DNA of 64,000 nt from Pseudofabraea citricarpa (taxonomy: Eukaryota; Ascomycota; Leotiomycetes; Helotiales; Dermateaceae): contig JAPWGK010000009.1 of assembly GCA_029641185.1 (NCBI GenBank), positions 1,190,501 to 1,254,500 on the forward strand, in the 5' to 3' direction. Positions 11,117 to 23,555 of this stretch are shown here, piece after piece (within the stretch, counting starts at the first letter, position 1; each line of letters begins with the position of its first letter). A model generated the notes under the pieces. The model did no database searches. It saw nothing but the letters and a program-made list of their open reading frames with translations, and was not told the DNA's origin. Position numbers and translations under genes: made by a program.

Positions 11117-12328
11117 AGCAGGAAGAGCTCGAAGCGAATCCTGTATTTGTAATTATACTTGTCTCGGCCCATAAAGATACAACTTGTAATGTAACCGCTT
11201 CAAATAACTATCGGGCCGGACTTAGGAGGTGTCTCCTGGATGAGATGTTAGTGATTTAGTAAGCAACATCCTCTTGCGCAAGCCCCCTCTCCTCCCACAC
11301 TTTCCGGCGATGTAAGAAGGTAAGAGGCAGCAGCAGGACATAAGCGAGAACCATGTGGTATGAATGTTTCGGGGTTTGTGGCATACCCTAGAAAGGCAAC
11401 ACTCCCCCCCCGCCCCCCCTCCCCCCCCTTTTGTTTACTAGCGTCCAAGAGTCAGGTCACCTGCTAGCGAGTGAGGGAGTGAGTAAGAGCGAGCAAGAGA
11501 GCAAGTGTCATAGATGATGATGTATGCTGAGAAATGCACCATGGCCAAACTCCCCATCGCATCCGCGTCGCGTCGTGTTGTGTTTTTTTTCCTTCCCACC
11601 CTATTTACTGTGTGGATGGTACGTGTGGTGGACCCTTCTATCTATCTATAGACGGAGTGTTTCTCTCTCTCTTGCCATTTTGCGACGCTGCTTCGTATAG
11701 CTTGCTAGGGTGAGGGTTGGCTTTCTTTTATTTTTATCATTATTTTTAGGGGGAGGCGGGATTTCTCTTGGGTACCTAGGTAGGTCAGGTGAGTTGCTTA
11801 CTTTGTCGTGTTGGCTTCTTTTTGCTCTTGGGTTGTCGTGTTTGTTTGTTTGTTTGTTCGTTTGTTTGTTTTTTCCTGGCTTGAGTGTTATGCTATGCTA
11901 TGTGTGTGTAAAGAGATGGATGGGATGGGATGGGATGGAAGAGGGGGGAGTTCTTGCTGCTGCACGTTCTTGGTATATCTCGATGGTTCTAGAAGCTGAG
12001 AGATTCAATTCTGGGTGTGTGCGTTTTCAAAGAGTGCTAGCTATTTCTTCCTCTTTCCTTCCCCCCTTCTTTCTGTCCCGCAAGTTGATGCTTCTCTGCT
12101 AGGTCCTGTACACCACCCCCTTCTCGGAAGAAAAGGTTCGTGCGGGCTTGTTTTCCCTATTCGAACAGGAACCTTATCGAGCAAACCACACTCCGCGGGC
12201 ATCTGGCCTAGCTCAGGCAGAAAGAAGAAGAAAGGAAAGGAAGGGAAGCGTGGTTGGGTTTCTGTGGGTAGGTACCGAGCTAGTCTGGTAGGTAGGCTTG
12301 TCTGGTTGGTGGGCTTGTAAGTGCGAGC

Positions 12329-12353
12329 ATACCTACCTACCTACCTACCTACC
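12329..12353. repeat. TACC tetranucleotide repeat
   Basis: About six tandem tacc units in the gap downstream of sft2. Isolated tacc/ggta steps recur elsewhere in the window, for example near 49000. Confidence 0.8.
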
Positions 12354-12966
12354 TTGGTAAACTCTTTGCTAGAGCAGTTGAACTTCTGCAAGAAAGAACC
12401 CTAGCTAGAGGTAAATTTGCCGTCTTTGGATGGCCTGCTGGTTGGTGCCCAGGAGCCTGTACAGTGACTTCTACGCCTGCTTCCTCCAGGACGTGTATCG
12501 TATACCGTATACCAGGTAGGTACACTCTGTCGAAGTCAGCTAGTGCAGGAATTATTTCGTCCTTGGATCTCGGATGGATAGGTGGCTGGAATACCACAGA
12601 GCAGCCAACCCTCTCACCGCGAGACGTCACGCTTGCATAAATCACATATCACATATCATAGTGAGAGGATCTCCAGCAGTCGATATCAGGAAAGACGCAA
12701 GGGGGCTTAAGGTTTGGGGGTATTTGACCGCGTACAGAGGGACTGATAGGTAGGAAACCTTCTGCTGTCTCTTCTGGCCTGTTGTTGAGGAGTCGTCGCC
12801 TGAATTCTCTTTTTGTTCTTGTTTTTGTTTTTGTTCCACAGGGTACAGAATGGTAGGAGAGAGGCAGGGAGATCCTGCCACTGATATTGAGAGGATTGGG
12901 CGCTTGATTCAGAGCCGGATCACCGTGTTCTGCAGTGCGCTCTGTCTCTTCTGAATTCCACTCACT

Positions 12967-13216
12967 TAATAGCACAGGCATAACATGGCTTTGTATCTAG
13001 CGATGTTCTTTTAATATGGATATCGACAATAGCTTTATCCGGAAGCCCTGGACTTTTTTTCTTGGGGATATGCAGCCTCTATAATAGCACAAGCACAACA
13101 TAACTTTGTATCTAGCGATATTCTTTTAATATGGAATACTGCTAGTTTAATATGGAAATCAACAATAACTCCATCCGGAAGCCCTGGGCTTCTTCCTTGA
13201 GGATATGCAGCCTCCA
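12967..13216. repeat. Imperfect direct duplication (about 115 and 135 nt)
   Basis: Copy 1 is about 12967-13081 and copy 2 about 13082-13216, directly adjacent. Shared landmarks are taatagcac, tttgtatctagcgat, cttttaatatgg, atccggaagccctgg and ggatatgcagcctc. Copy 2 has about 21 extra bases (a second ttaatatgg). Nearly all substitutions between copies are transitions. No coding frame is supported. Confidence 0.85.
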
Positions 13217-14895
13217 TGGATAAGATAGGTGCAGCTCATCATCCCTTCCAACAGACGTTCTGAAATATTTTGAAATTCAGAGCACCGGCACTTGAGGACT
13301 AGACCGCCGTGGGTGCCTCGGCAATAGAGTAATCTTCAACTCTCAAAGTCACGATATGATTGCAGAGAACAACTTTTCATATTTTCATTAACTGTCCTGA
13401 TAATGAAATCCAGATGTGGCTCGGAGTCCGCAGTTCCAGGCAGCCGCCAACTATGACGACACGAATGAGCTGCAGGAATTCTCGAGTTCTCCTCGTGCTG
13501 ATGCGTCTCGGCTTTGTGTCGAGCGCAGCGGGAAAACAAAGGGAAAAGCAGAAAGCAGAACAATAGAATTGAGGCCATCAAGTCGTCCCACGATAGTTCC
13601 CCTACAGATCAATCCAGATAGCAAAACCCTAAGCAGAAGAAGGGCCCTGAAGAAGGCCAGCAGCGACGTGTTCGATTTCGGAGATTGTTGCACGAGCGAG
13701 CAATCCCGGCCTCTGGACCAAGTGCCCCGTACACGAGACAATGACATCGACCGGCGGTTCCACTAAGCAGTTCATTCTGGCTGGCAACCTGGAGCATTAC
13801 ATTAGTAAAAAAGTAGCCATGACAGGTGGAATATTCACAAAATAATTGCAAAGTGCCGTGCATTACCTGCGACTGAGTTCAGCGGACAGTGACGGGCAAC
13901 GGCTAGTGGGGGAAGGGGAATTTAGCCCTATGTATGGCAGTGAATAATTCGGATCAGCGTGATTTTTCTTAGCGCGGAAACATTGAGAACCTCGAACTCA
14001 TAATTTTTGCCAGTTCGTCTCTGAACATCTCTCCAAACCGCCTCCCACCTTCGACCGTGATCTCTCAGCCTTCTCGGCCGTGACATCCTTCCATCTCTTC
14101 CCTTTTCCTCTGCCTTCCTACCCCCTCGCCCACCCTCGCCGGTGCGCCTTGTCATAGCAGCAAGCAGCAAGCAGCATTGCCTGTACGGACCACAGACCTC
14201 ACGGCACGCTCGCAACGTGTATCTACCTACCTGGCATTGCTCGACTCGACTCCTAGACCGACGCCCGCTCGACATCTTTGCTGCCAGTTGACTGGCACCT
14301 CCGCTTCCAGAAGTCAGTACTCTATTCCTGTGTATCAGCCTCTCGTGGTTACACTCTGAGCGTTTTGCGCAAGGGTTGGTCTTACCACAGGCACCGCACC
14401 GCACTGCACCGCAGCCCCCGTGTCGAACAACCATCTACACTACAAACAGTCAACTTTGTGTCGTGGACTTCTAGCTAACAATCACGCTTTCTTCCAGTCA
14501 TTCTCTGAGCGAGACGACACTAATTTCGCCTTTTCACGAGCGTCGTTTTAGTGTCATCCATCAAACCTACTCTTCTCCCCCAAACTCCTTCCCTTTCATT
14601 CTCTCCCGCACTTCATATCCACCGCAACCCAAGCCGCACGCTCACCACCAATCTCATACCATCTTCCGCTGCTGTTCGTCATCGATCCCTTTCACCAGCA
14701 ATTCCAGATAATTGGTGGGTGCAGTGGGTTTCTCGTGCGGAGAGGTTGAGCAGTACCTCTCCGGACATCCAGACCCTGGAGGTAATCAAGAATTACCACC
14801 CAGTCTCGCAGGAGCATTCCACCAGGGGACACATTCTACCTCAAGGTAGACCTCAGGAAGTCGTTAGCACGTTCTCGCAGTAGATCGATTTCACA

Positions 14896-17800
14896 ATGAC
14901 TTCAACCACATCCGGAACGCCATCAGTGGCCTCCTCAAATCCAACAACTTTCTCTTATGCACAAGCCGCAAAGGGTCGCGTCACAGCTACAGCTACCTCG
15001 GCCATGCAGTCAAGTCAAGGTTCATCGGGAGTAAGCACGCCAGCAAAGGATGCAAACTCTGCAGTCAATACGCCATCCGCCTCTGTAAACGGAGCTCTGG
15101 GTTCAGAAAATGGTGACCGAAGCGTGAATGGCAGCTATGATTCAGCTGGTAGGGCAGGTGCTCTTGAGGGAGGAATCGAGTCGACGTCAAAATCAACAAC
15201 CCTGGTGGACGCAAACTCTTCACCTTCTTCGCCAAGTTTTGGTACCGCTTCGACATCCACACTTCCCAAAGAAGAGGACCTAAACCTAGGAGCATCTGTA
15301 CACACTGGAGCAGTCTGGGACAAGGTTGATAGAAAATCCCATGCCGCGCATGGTGGAGAGAAGTCTTCGGACGCCACTGAGACAAAGAAGGGTCGAAATA
15401 AGGGCAGAAAGAAGGAGAAGGCTGAAGCAGCGGAGAAGGAGAAGGCCGAGGCTGCCGAGAAAGAAGCTGCTAAACTTGATGTCCCACTTGTTGCCGCTCC
15501 GCTCCCAACAGTAAATATCTGGCAGCAGCGGATGGCAACGCAGCCAAGTAAGGCAAAGCCTAGCTCTCCGGTCGTGGCTGAGAGTGCAGGAGACTCTTTA
15601 AATTCAACAAAACCATCCGATACCAAGAGAAGAGGGAAGGCTTCAGGATTGGAAGGAGAACGATTGAACGGCGCTACACCTAATGGAGGAGCTAAAGATG
15701 CCTCGGTTCCAGGTAAGGGCGCAAAGAAGGGATCGGATAGTAAAGACGAACCCCAGAGCAAGAGACTTGGTACGCGAGGCAATCGAGTAGCAGAGAAGGA
15801 GGAAAAGCTCGCTGCGTCTCAATTACCCCCACCAGTCGAGGACGCGTTTTCATGGCCAACCCCAGAGATAGCCTTGGAAGAAGAGAAGCGCAAGGCGAAG
15901 GTGACCGTAGCTGAGAAGGACGAGAAGGAAGACGTTGTCTCGAGCAAGCCCCGTCAAAAGAAGGAATGGGTCCCTGTACCATATACCCCTTCCGTAACTT
16001 TCAATACGCCGATTCCTCAACGAGGTGGAAGAGGCCGTGGCGGCGGTCGTGGAGGTCGGGACGCTGGTGGCCGTGGAAATCACGTATCCAATGGAAGCAT
16101 AGGTGGTGATAAGGCGCAAGCATCCAACACAGCCACAAATGCCAATGGGGACGTAAGAGAGCGAGGAAGAGACAGTGCATCATCAGTCAGAGCACCCTCA
16201 GTACCACCAAATGCATCATCCAAGCAAAATTCCAGCGATGGATCTCAGAATCCTAGAGACCAACGTAAGGCGGCAGCAGGTTTCTCCAGCGACAAACCTA
16301 AGTCTGGAAATGCCGCCAAGGGTGAGTTTGGGTCTACAACTGGTGCGACTCAGTTGGAGGCTTTTGATAACAGCCATGCAATCAAGAACGAAGCAGCAAA
16401 GGGCTCTAAATCAGATCAATTCCAAGCAGGTGTGAACGAAGGCGACTTCAATCCCAGATTCGGAAACGAGCGCAGAAGTGAGCCAAATACTAGAGGCCCA
16501 GAAAACGCAAAGGAGGCTTCTGGATTTTCCAGAGACACGCAGCAAGCCCGAGATAGGACAGATGCACGCACAGAGCGTGGACGAGGTGGTTATCGAGGAC
16601 GTGGTGGTTTCAACAACGTCCCTACCAACCAGCAACATCCTCAGCATGCCTATACAAATGGACATGGACCCGCCTTGGCAAACGGATATCCTATTCGACA
16701 AAATGGACCATATAGCCCTCCACCACAGCAAGTACCATTTGGCAACCAGTACTCGCAGCCTCCAGGCAGAGCTCGTGGCGGTCATCGTTCTGGGTCAATT
16801 CCAAACAACGGCATCTATCCTGGTCGTTATACCAATGGCAACGGACCGCAAATTCCTCCATTGCAAACAGGACCTTCTTTCGATTATTCGGGAATGCAGC
16901 CTGTCAGTGCTGGCGGTTCATTCAATCCATATGTTGAGCAATATTCAGTCCTCAATATGGTTACTATGCAGCTCGAGTATTACTTTTCTATTAACAATCT
17001 TTGCAAGGATGTCTTTTTGCGAAAGCACATGGACTCTCAAGGATTTGTATTTTTGTCTTTCATTGCTGGTTTCAAGCGTATCACTGCTCTGACTCAAGAG
17101 TTTGAACTGCTTCGCTTTGCTTGCCACGAATCCGAAGAGATTGACATTATCAGGGGCGATGATGGTTTTGACCGTGTCAGAAGAAAGGATGGATGGGAAA
17201 AGTGGGTTCTTCCTATGACGGATAGAGATGAGGCAGCCAGAAATGAAGGTCCTCAGAATCATCATCGAACGGCAATGGGGCCCAGACTTCCACAATCTGG
17301 CTCTATCATACCAGGACACGCTGCAATGTCCCCCACAGCATTCTCTCCAAACGGTATAGAGCCACACTTTGCTCAATATAGGGGTGGTCCAGGCCCAATG
17401 ATTGCAAACGGGAATGGCCACTTCCAACCGGAAACCCCTCTGTCCGCTGCTGTGCCTGAATTTGCACCTGGCTCTATGTCTTACATTGCTGCGCCAGATC
17501 CACTAGAGGTCGAGACCACCTTTACTGATGATGAAGTGCATAAGTTGACCCTCGTCTACAGCTCCAATAAGTCCAACGAGGATCCGAAGCCGAAGCCTTT
17601 CCATAATTTCTCCTCCCGAACATTCTCCAACGGTTCGATCGACGCCAAAACACTGGAAGAGCTCAACGATAATAGCCGCTCTGGCCGAGGCATGACCAAT
17701 CGCAATGGGTCTCATGCCGGAGATACGTAAGTTCAACACTACGTCGGTTTGGTCGGAGGATCCTTTACTTATCCTGAATAGCTCCCCTACCAGCACCCGC

Positions 17801-18355
17801 CGTTCAAGAAGTCCTTCTATTTTTTCAGCAACTACCTCGAGCTCGTTTCCTTCGCTACATGGTCCTTGTGTTATGTGGAAGAAGGGGCAAAATGATCAGG
17901 TCCCTCTGCCTAATGATAAAAACGAGGAGCCATATTACTCTGCACGCCAAAAGGCTTTAAATTCTCGCGAGCTGTCACAAGCTGGCGAAACATCACCTGA
18001 TATGAAAATTCTCTATGAGTTCTGGTCTCACTTCCTATGCCGCAACTTCAACCCTAAGATGTACCGCGAGTTCCGAAACTGTGCCCTCGAAGATGCGTCA
18101 CTGAGAAAGGCCATGGACGGTATTAATAACCTCATCACCTATTATGATGAAACTTTGAGAAGCAAGAAGAAGGTCATACCTGAAGTTCTTGCTCAGCATT
18201 ATCTTGAACTTGTCAAGAACGAAGACCCAACTGCCGAGCGTTTAGGATTTGCCAAGCTTCGCTCTGCATGGCGAAATGGAGCACTTGACATGAAGAGCCG
18301 AAAGAAGATTGACAACCTTGTCGACCCACAATTGAGAGCGGAGCTTGAATGTTGA
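14896..18355 (+). CDS. LARP1-type La-motif RNA-binding protein with DM15-like C-terminus
   Basis: Exons 14896-17726 and 17782-18355; 1134 aa. Most of the protein is disordered, Ser/Lys/Ala/Glu-rich, with RGG boxes near residues 375 (RGGRGRGGGRGG) and 560 (RGRGGYRGRGG). The La motif starts near residue 678: VLNMVTMQLEYYFSINNLCK, DVFLRKHMDSQGFVFLSFI, then ITALTQEFELLRFAC. The C-terminal exon holds a DM15-like block around residue 1020 (FWSHFLCRNFNPKMYREF, then ALEDASLRKAMDGINNLITYY) that resembles the LARP1 cap/TOP-mRNA binding repeats. Family knowledge: yeast Sro9/Slf1 and animal LARP1 bind polysomal mRNA and couple translation to TOR; the cytosol is expected. No separate RRM is visible. The 5' leader is probably long. 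Confidence 0.88.
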
Positions 18356-19734
18356 ATGCTTATTTCACTGCTAATTCGTGTTTCCCTTCCTGGAGATGTG
18401 CTTGCTCGGTTAATGCTGATGCAAAATTCTTCACATCTTGAGCCTGCTTTGCATGTTCTCTTTATCCTTCTGATCTGGCTTGTCAACGAAATACCTTTGT
18501 TGTATTCGGCCTTGGTCCTCCACTCTTTTGGCCGTACGATGCCAATCTCATCATGCTTATGCTATACTGCAGATACCATACCTGGCCCTGAACGTCACAT
18601 TGATTGTATTTACGAGCTCGATTTGGTTTTTAATGGCGTTGATCGGAGCTCACTGAAGATTGGAGATCTCTGAAGTATCTTCTCAAGTGTTCATTCTCAT
18701 TCGACGAAGCATGGGAAATGGCTTTCTTTACATCTTGTTGCTTTACATGTTCATGTTTATATTCTGGCATAGCCCGGGCATCCAAAAGTCTGGGTCAGTG
18801 GTTGTCGGTCGAGCGTAATTCCTATCGACACTGGCGTGCCTTTGTGCGTGCGTGCCTCTTATTACTTCTTTCCACTAAAATCTGGGGTTTCTGCATGCGT
18901 TCTGCGGTTCGATACCTCACATACTGGTCGGGGTTTGTTGGTGTTAAATAAAATAGAAGAAACACAAAAGTTTGCTGCACTGTATCATAGCAAAGAAAGC
19001 CGACAGCAAAATGAATTACATGAAGTTAGTGCAGTATATGAAATTAATTTCGTCGTGCTTGTAATTTTGGTGGACATACACAAGAGCTGGTGGCAGAAAA
19101 GAGCGGCCAATGTAAAGTTGGTTGGTTGGTGACATCTCAGGTAAGTCCATTCATGTTTCGAAAGAATCTGACACATTAAATAAAATGTAGTTACTTGGAA
19201 GCTTCTGCTCACTTTGAGGCAAAGAGTTGTAAGAACTACTGCTTCACGGTCCATTTAAAAGCTACCAACCACGACGGGTACGCACGAAGTTGACGGAAGG
19301 TTGTGTGGCCGGGAGGAATTTCTTTAACCTCGACTGAAACGTCCCTCCTTCCAACTTCTTTCTTCCTCTCTACCACAACTAATTGCTTGCTACCTGCTCA
19401 CGATCAAACAATACACCGACGAGATCTGTAGGTGACCGCGGGGAAACAAAACAACAACAAAGAGTCCGCCAGTTTCCAGACGTCCGTTGTTAGGGGTTAG
19501 TAAGCGTGCGTTTTCGAGACTCCTTCCTTCCTTCCTCTCTTGATTTGCACCCACACAGCCCCGACTTTCCCCCCATCTTACTCGATCAATCAACGTCATC
19601 AGTTCAACTTCGACTTTGATTCTAGAGTCGTGGGAAGTACTACGTACCACTACTAGTAAGTGCACCTGCAATACAACAAACGAAACGTTACTCCTGTGGC
19701 TTTGCTTGCTGGTCCTGGTACCTCAGCTCCCGCC
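18356..19734. other. LARP1-type 3' region and FtsJ-gene promoter
   Basis: No supported gene. A gtaagt at 19656 and ctcag at 19723-19727 could bound a 5'-UTR intron of the FtsJ-like gene. Confidence 0.45.
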
Positions 19735-21888
19735 ATGGCCTCTTCGACGAAGTATCACGTCGGAGAGATCTACATCAACAACAGAGGGCAGCTTGTGCAG
19801 TTTGACGGTACGGATGAACGCACCGAAGCTGCTTTGACTAAAGACATCCTCAAGAGTCAACTAACTCCAAGAAACACATCTGTCTCAGCTATGGGCTCGC
19901 CAGTCATGTATCAAGTCGGTGAGCGTTATATCAACAAGAGAGGACAGCCTGTGCAGTTTGATGGTACGGATGATCGCATCGAAGCTGCTTCGACGAAAGC
20001 TAAAGATGCACTTGAGGATCGACAAACTTCGAGAAATACATCGACCGCAGCCATGGGCACGTCAATCAAGCATGAAGCCAAAGAGCCTGATCACGAAGAA
20101 GAACTCTTGATATCTTTCGACACTGATGCAGGTCCTGAAGCTGCTTTGACTCAAGATGCTCTGGAGGATCAACGAGCTCCAAGAGACCCAGAGCATCAAT
20201 CAGATCTATCTAACGTTCCCAAGTACACTTCTAACATCTTCGGTACGACAGATATGTTCAGCATGCTGAGTGTTTCTGATGCTGCCTCTGCCAAGTCGTA
20301 TCAACAGCGTGAGCAGCAGGCTTCGACATGGGATAGTTTTGGTATTGCTACTGGAATGGAGGACATCGAGTCGTTCTTACAAAATATGCCATCGACAGCT
20401 ATTAGCCGCAGCACATTGCAAGAACCTGGAGCAGTAACCGGCAAAGAGAATATTCCTTGGTCGGCAAAATCCACCAGAACAGAGTCGCCAAAGCACGCTA
20501 TATCTCAAGACACCAGTGATAACACCCCAGGTACTTTATGGCCTGAGTTTCCAGAAGATCTCCAAATCGGTTTCCCTACAGGTACTTCAGGCCCTTTGGT
20601 ACTGCACCATGCTCTGCAAACTAGTTTCCCCCCAATTCGTGAGATGCAACTGGAGGATTTGGCAAAGAAGCACAGCATTAAAGGTGCGGGCGAGCATCTC
20701 AGAGGACCAAACTCTTATGTCTATGACTATCTTCTGTCGCGGGATTCCGAATTTCAGAGAGTAGCAGAACTCAGAGCAAAGGTAAGCCCCTCATCCCAAA
20801 TCTGAAACTCACACCTAATCCCTATTTTCTCAGGGTTGGCGCAACGAAGTTGGGGACGAAATCTTTATTGATGCAAGACAACGCTCAGACAATACTGGCC
20901 CTGATGGAGAGAGAATCATTTTCAGAAAGATGCAAGAAATTGGCCAGGAACTTCATCAATTCGCACTGATTTATGCTCCAGCAACCGCTGTGGGAAGACC
21001 CTTGAAAGTCCTTGATATCTGTATGGCACCAGGGGGCTATTCTGCCGTTGCTCTACAATATGATCCAAACGCTGAAGTCTACGGAATTACACTTCCTGAA
21101 GGAGGTACCATGTGTGGCCATGAGGTGGTTGGAGAAGTAAAGAGAAGAATGCGAGGCATTAAATTCTGCGACTTGACGATGTTTGCTGGAGAATTCGCAA
21201 AGCTACCTATCCCGAAGGATCATCCGGATTACAAGAACTTTACACCCATGAGACCATTCAAAGGCCATACCTTTGATCTTGTCTTTTGCGATGGAAACGT
21301 ATTGCGTAACCATCAGCGACCAGAGTATAGAAAAGAACGTGACCAAGAGAGAGTTCGCCTCAACTGCTCTCAGTTGGTGAGTACAACTGATTTCAGCACT
21401 AGACATAATTGACCTGACATTCTAAACAGATCTTGGGCATGCAGCGTATCATTCCAGGAGGTAACTTGGTCATGCTCCTTCAAAAGGTTGACTTCTGGGA
21501 CACTGTCTACTTGGTGTGGCAATTCAGCAAATTTGCAGAGGTTTCCCTTCTCAAGTCACGAAGATCCTTCAAGACGAAAGGTAGCTTCTATCTTATTGCC
21601 CAGAATGTACAACCAGAACATCCAAAGGCACAAGAAGCAGTTGCTGAATGGAAAGATGATTGGTGGAGAGCTACTTGTGGTGATGAGAATGGTCCTGGAG
21701 AGCCAAGATTCGAGCACGATGAGGCATTTGTCAAGAAGGTCTTGGAAGAATTTGGTGATCAGCTTATTGAGATGGCACGCCCAGTCTGGAAAATCCAGGC
21801 CGACGCCCTTGAGCAAAGTGAGTATGCTGGCAATGGTTCATACAGAAACCATGGAAGAGAGAGAAATTCCCCTGCGAAGAAGTTCTAA
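19735..21888 (+). CDS. FtsJ-like (RrmJ) SAM-dependent methyltransferase domain protein with N-terminal repeats
   Basis: Exons 19735-20781, 20834-21376, 21430-21888; 682 aa. Both introns are phase 0. The start at cgccATGg fits fungal context; the frame is open upstream to an ATG at 19660, but a 5'-UTR intron (gtaagt at 19656) is plausible there. Residues about 4-160 contain three decaying repeats of about 55 aa with the core YINxRGQxVQFDGTD. The C-terminal half is a Rossmann methyltransferase. Motif I (VLDICMAPGG) is near 407, the catalytic-Asp segment LVFCDG near 497, and LLQKVD with the expected Lys near 546. In the last strand the usual SxExY reads GSFYLIAQN, so the fourth residue of the K-D-K-E set seems absent. 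FtsJ enzymes 2'-O-methylate RNA; substrate unknown here, possibly a divergent or low-activity member. Confidence 0.82.
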
Positions 21889-22618
21889 GTCTGAGCAACA
21901 CACGATACAAAAGTTCACCATGTGGAAGATTTGCTCAGCAGAGCTTGTATAGCCAGGCACGCAGTTGTGGGATTACTTTGATGCTATGTCAATAGCTAGA
22001 GTTGTATTCATGTAGATTAGACAATGTCTTTTGATAGTGCAGACAGGCAGACCAAGTTTGCATATAAATAATACAAATCTGTTAAGACTAGTTCTCGTAT
22101 TGTTGTACCCAGTCTCTTGGACAAAGTGAGTGGTAATTAGCCGAGCAGGCTCAAAAGGGGTTCCTCGTCTAACTGTGCTCGGGTTCCGTGCAAGCGAGAA
22201 AGTCAGTGTGCTGTTGCCATTGGATACCAATGAATACGATGTTGGCAGACCTAGACCCTGCTCTCTCAACGACGTGCAGAAAACAAGTACAGCTGCATCC
22301 CCACCCCAAGTCTGCTTCTTTGCTCGTTGTACAGACCGTCTGATTCCACAATCCTTAATAACCTGGACAGTTTTCCCTCTGCGTTTCCCACACTCCGAGC
22401 CTCTTGTACTCACTCATTTCCAGGCACGGAACACCGAATTGATCTTATCGCGGGGTCAAGTCAAGCTTAAAGTCAACAAAAACCTCCGAAGCGCTCCATT
22501 CCTCAGGTACTGTAAGTAGATAGCATTCCACTCCACACCTCTCCACGCCATCTACCACATGGCAGAATATTTCTCTAACCGGATCCAGATCTTCGCCCTC
22601 AAACCAAAACCAAAAAAA
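21889..22618. other. FtsJ-gene 3' region and GPI-protein promoter
   Basis: No supported gene. An A-rich tract (caaaaccaaaaccaaaaaaa) sits immediately upstream of the chosen ATG at 22619, typical of highly expressed fungal leaders. Confidence 0.45.
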
Positions 22619-23555
22619 ATGCGCTCTTCTACCATCATCGCGTCGTCGCTCTCGGTGCTGTCGTCCGTCGCGGCGTTCCAGGTCCCCTCTTCCAAGTACG
22701 CCCCGTTCCTCCCCTCGCATGGAGATATCGATATCGACGATGAGGTGCTGCTCTCCAACGGAACCTCTCTGGCTAGCGACGGCGACGAACTGCGCAAGCG
22801 ACAGGCGCGCCAGGGAAACTGCCCGTCGAATTATAACTCGTGCTCGACGTTCGCGGCCATCTACTCGGCGGCCTGCTGTACGCGCAGCTCGGTGTGTACC
22901 ATTGACGGCAACTCGAACGTAGCATGCTGTCCAACGGGTAAGCAGAAGATTTCAGCATCTCTCCCTCTCTCTCTCTCTCTCTGAAAAGCCGGAAAGCTGA
23001 TCAGGAAACGCAAACACAGGAGCCACATGCACGGGGACGATCGCAGCGAACACGGCCGCCACGGCCACGACGGGCTTCGCATCGGCCTCGGCCACGGCCA
23101 CGGTGACGGCGACGTACGTGGTGAACGAGTTCTTCCCGTTCCCGTACATCCCCACGACGTACGTGAACAGCGCGGCGTGCACGTCGGCCTACAGCGCGTG
23201 CCAGACCAACTACGCGCTGTGCACGCAGGGCCTGAACGGCGGCGGCTTCGGCGTCACCATCAGTGCCGTTGGCGGCGGCGTCACGGTTGCGCCCTCGGCC
23301 ACCGACGTCGGCTTCGCGAGCGCCACCAGCATCTGCAGCAGTCTGAGTGCTGAGGCCTGCCGCGGCCTCGAGACTAGCCTCTGTGCCCAGTATGGAACGG
23401 GCGCCGGAACCCTCACCACTACTACCTCTGGAAACTCGGTCTTCATCGTCGGTACTACCAATGCCGCTCCGGCGAGACCTACCCTGGGTAATATGGTTGC
23501 TGCCGCGGGCGTTGTGGCTGCGGCGGGTTTGGGCATTGCGGGACAGATGGTCTGA
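22619..23555 (+). CDS. Secreted Cys-rich cell-surface protein, probable GPI anchor
   Basis: Exons 22619-22937 and 23020-23555; 284 aa. The chosen start gives a classic signal peptide (MRSSTIIASSLSVLSSVAAF). An in-frame ATG 60 nt upstream would bury it. A Kex2-like dibasic site (LRKRQ) near residue 61 suggests propeptide removal. The mature part has paired cysteines (AACCTRSSVC, VACCPTG), then a Thr/Ala-rich stretch, a Tyr/Pro segment (FFPFPYIPTTYV) and more Cys. The C-terminus is small residues followed by a hydrophobic tail (AAAGVVAAAGLGIAG), as expected for GPI attachment. I know this architecture from fungal wall proteins but not a function. The codon third positions are very GC-rich compared with neighbours. 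The intron contains a CT-dinucleotide run. Confidence 0.82.
22965..22982. repeat. CT dinucleotide run inside an intron
   Basis: Lies inside the intron of the GPI-protein gene (22938-23019) as a long pyrimidine tract well before the acceptor. Confidence 0.8.

Larger units (their letters stand above)
11117..14895. other. 3.8-kb gene-free block between sft2 and the LARP1-type gene
   Basis: A C-run near 11405-11432, TTTG repeats near 11845-11870, the TACC repeat and the direct duplication at 12967-13216. From about 14000 on it is pyrimidine-rich, likely the leader of the LARP1-type gene. No ORF here carries a recognisable motif. Confidence 0.55.

Noticed and set aside
11710..12102. 130-codon hydrophobic plus-strand frame
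   Set aside because: Its apparent membrane segments come from TTTG and TTC low-complexity DNA downstream of sft2.
14551..14883. 110-codon frame directly before the LARP1-type start and in phase with it
   Set aside because: It starts at GTG, not ATG, and has a stop at 14881-14883. It is most likely untranslated leader.
18900..18920. ggttcgatacc resembling a tRNA B box
   Set aside because: No A box at the right distance and no pairable acceptor stem around it.
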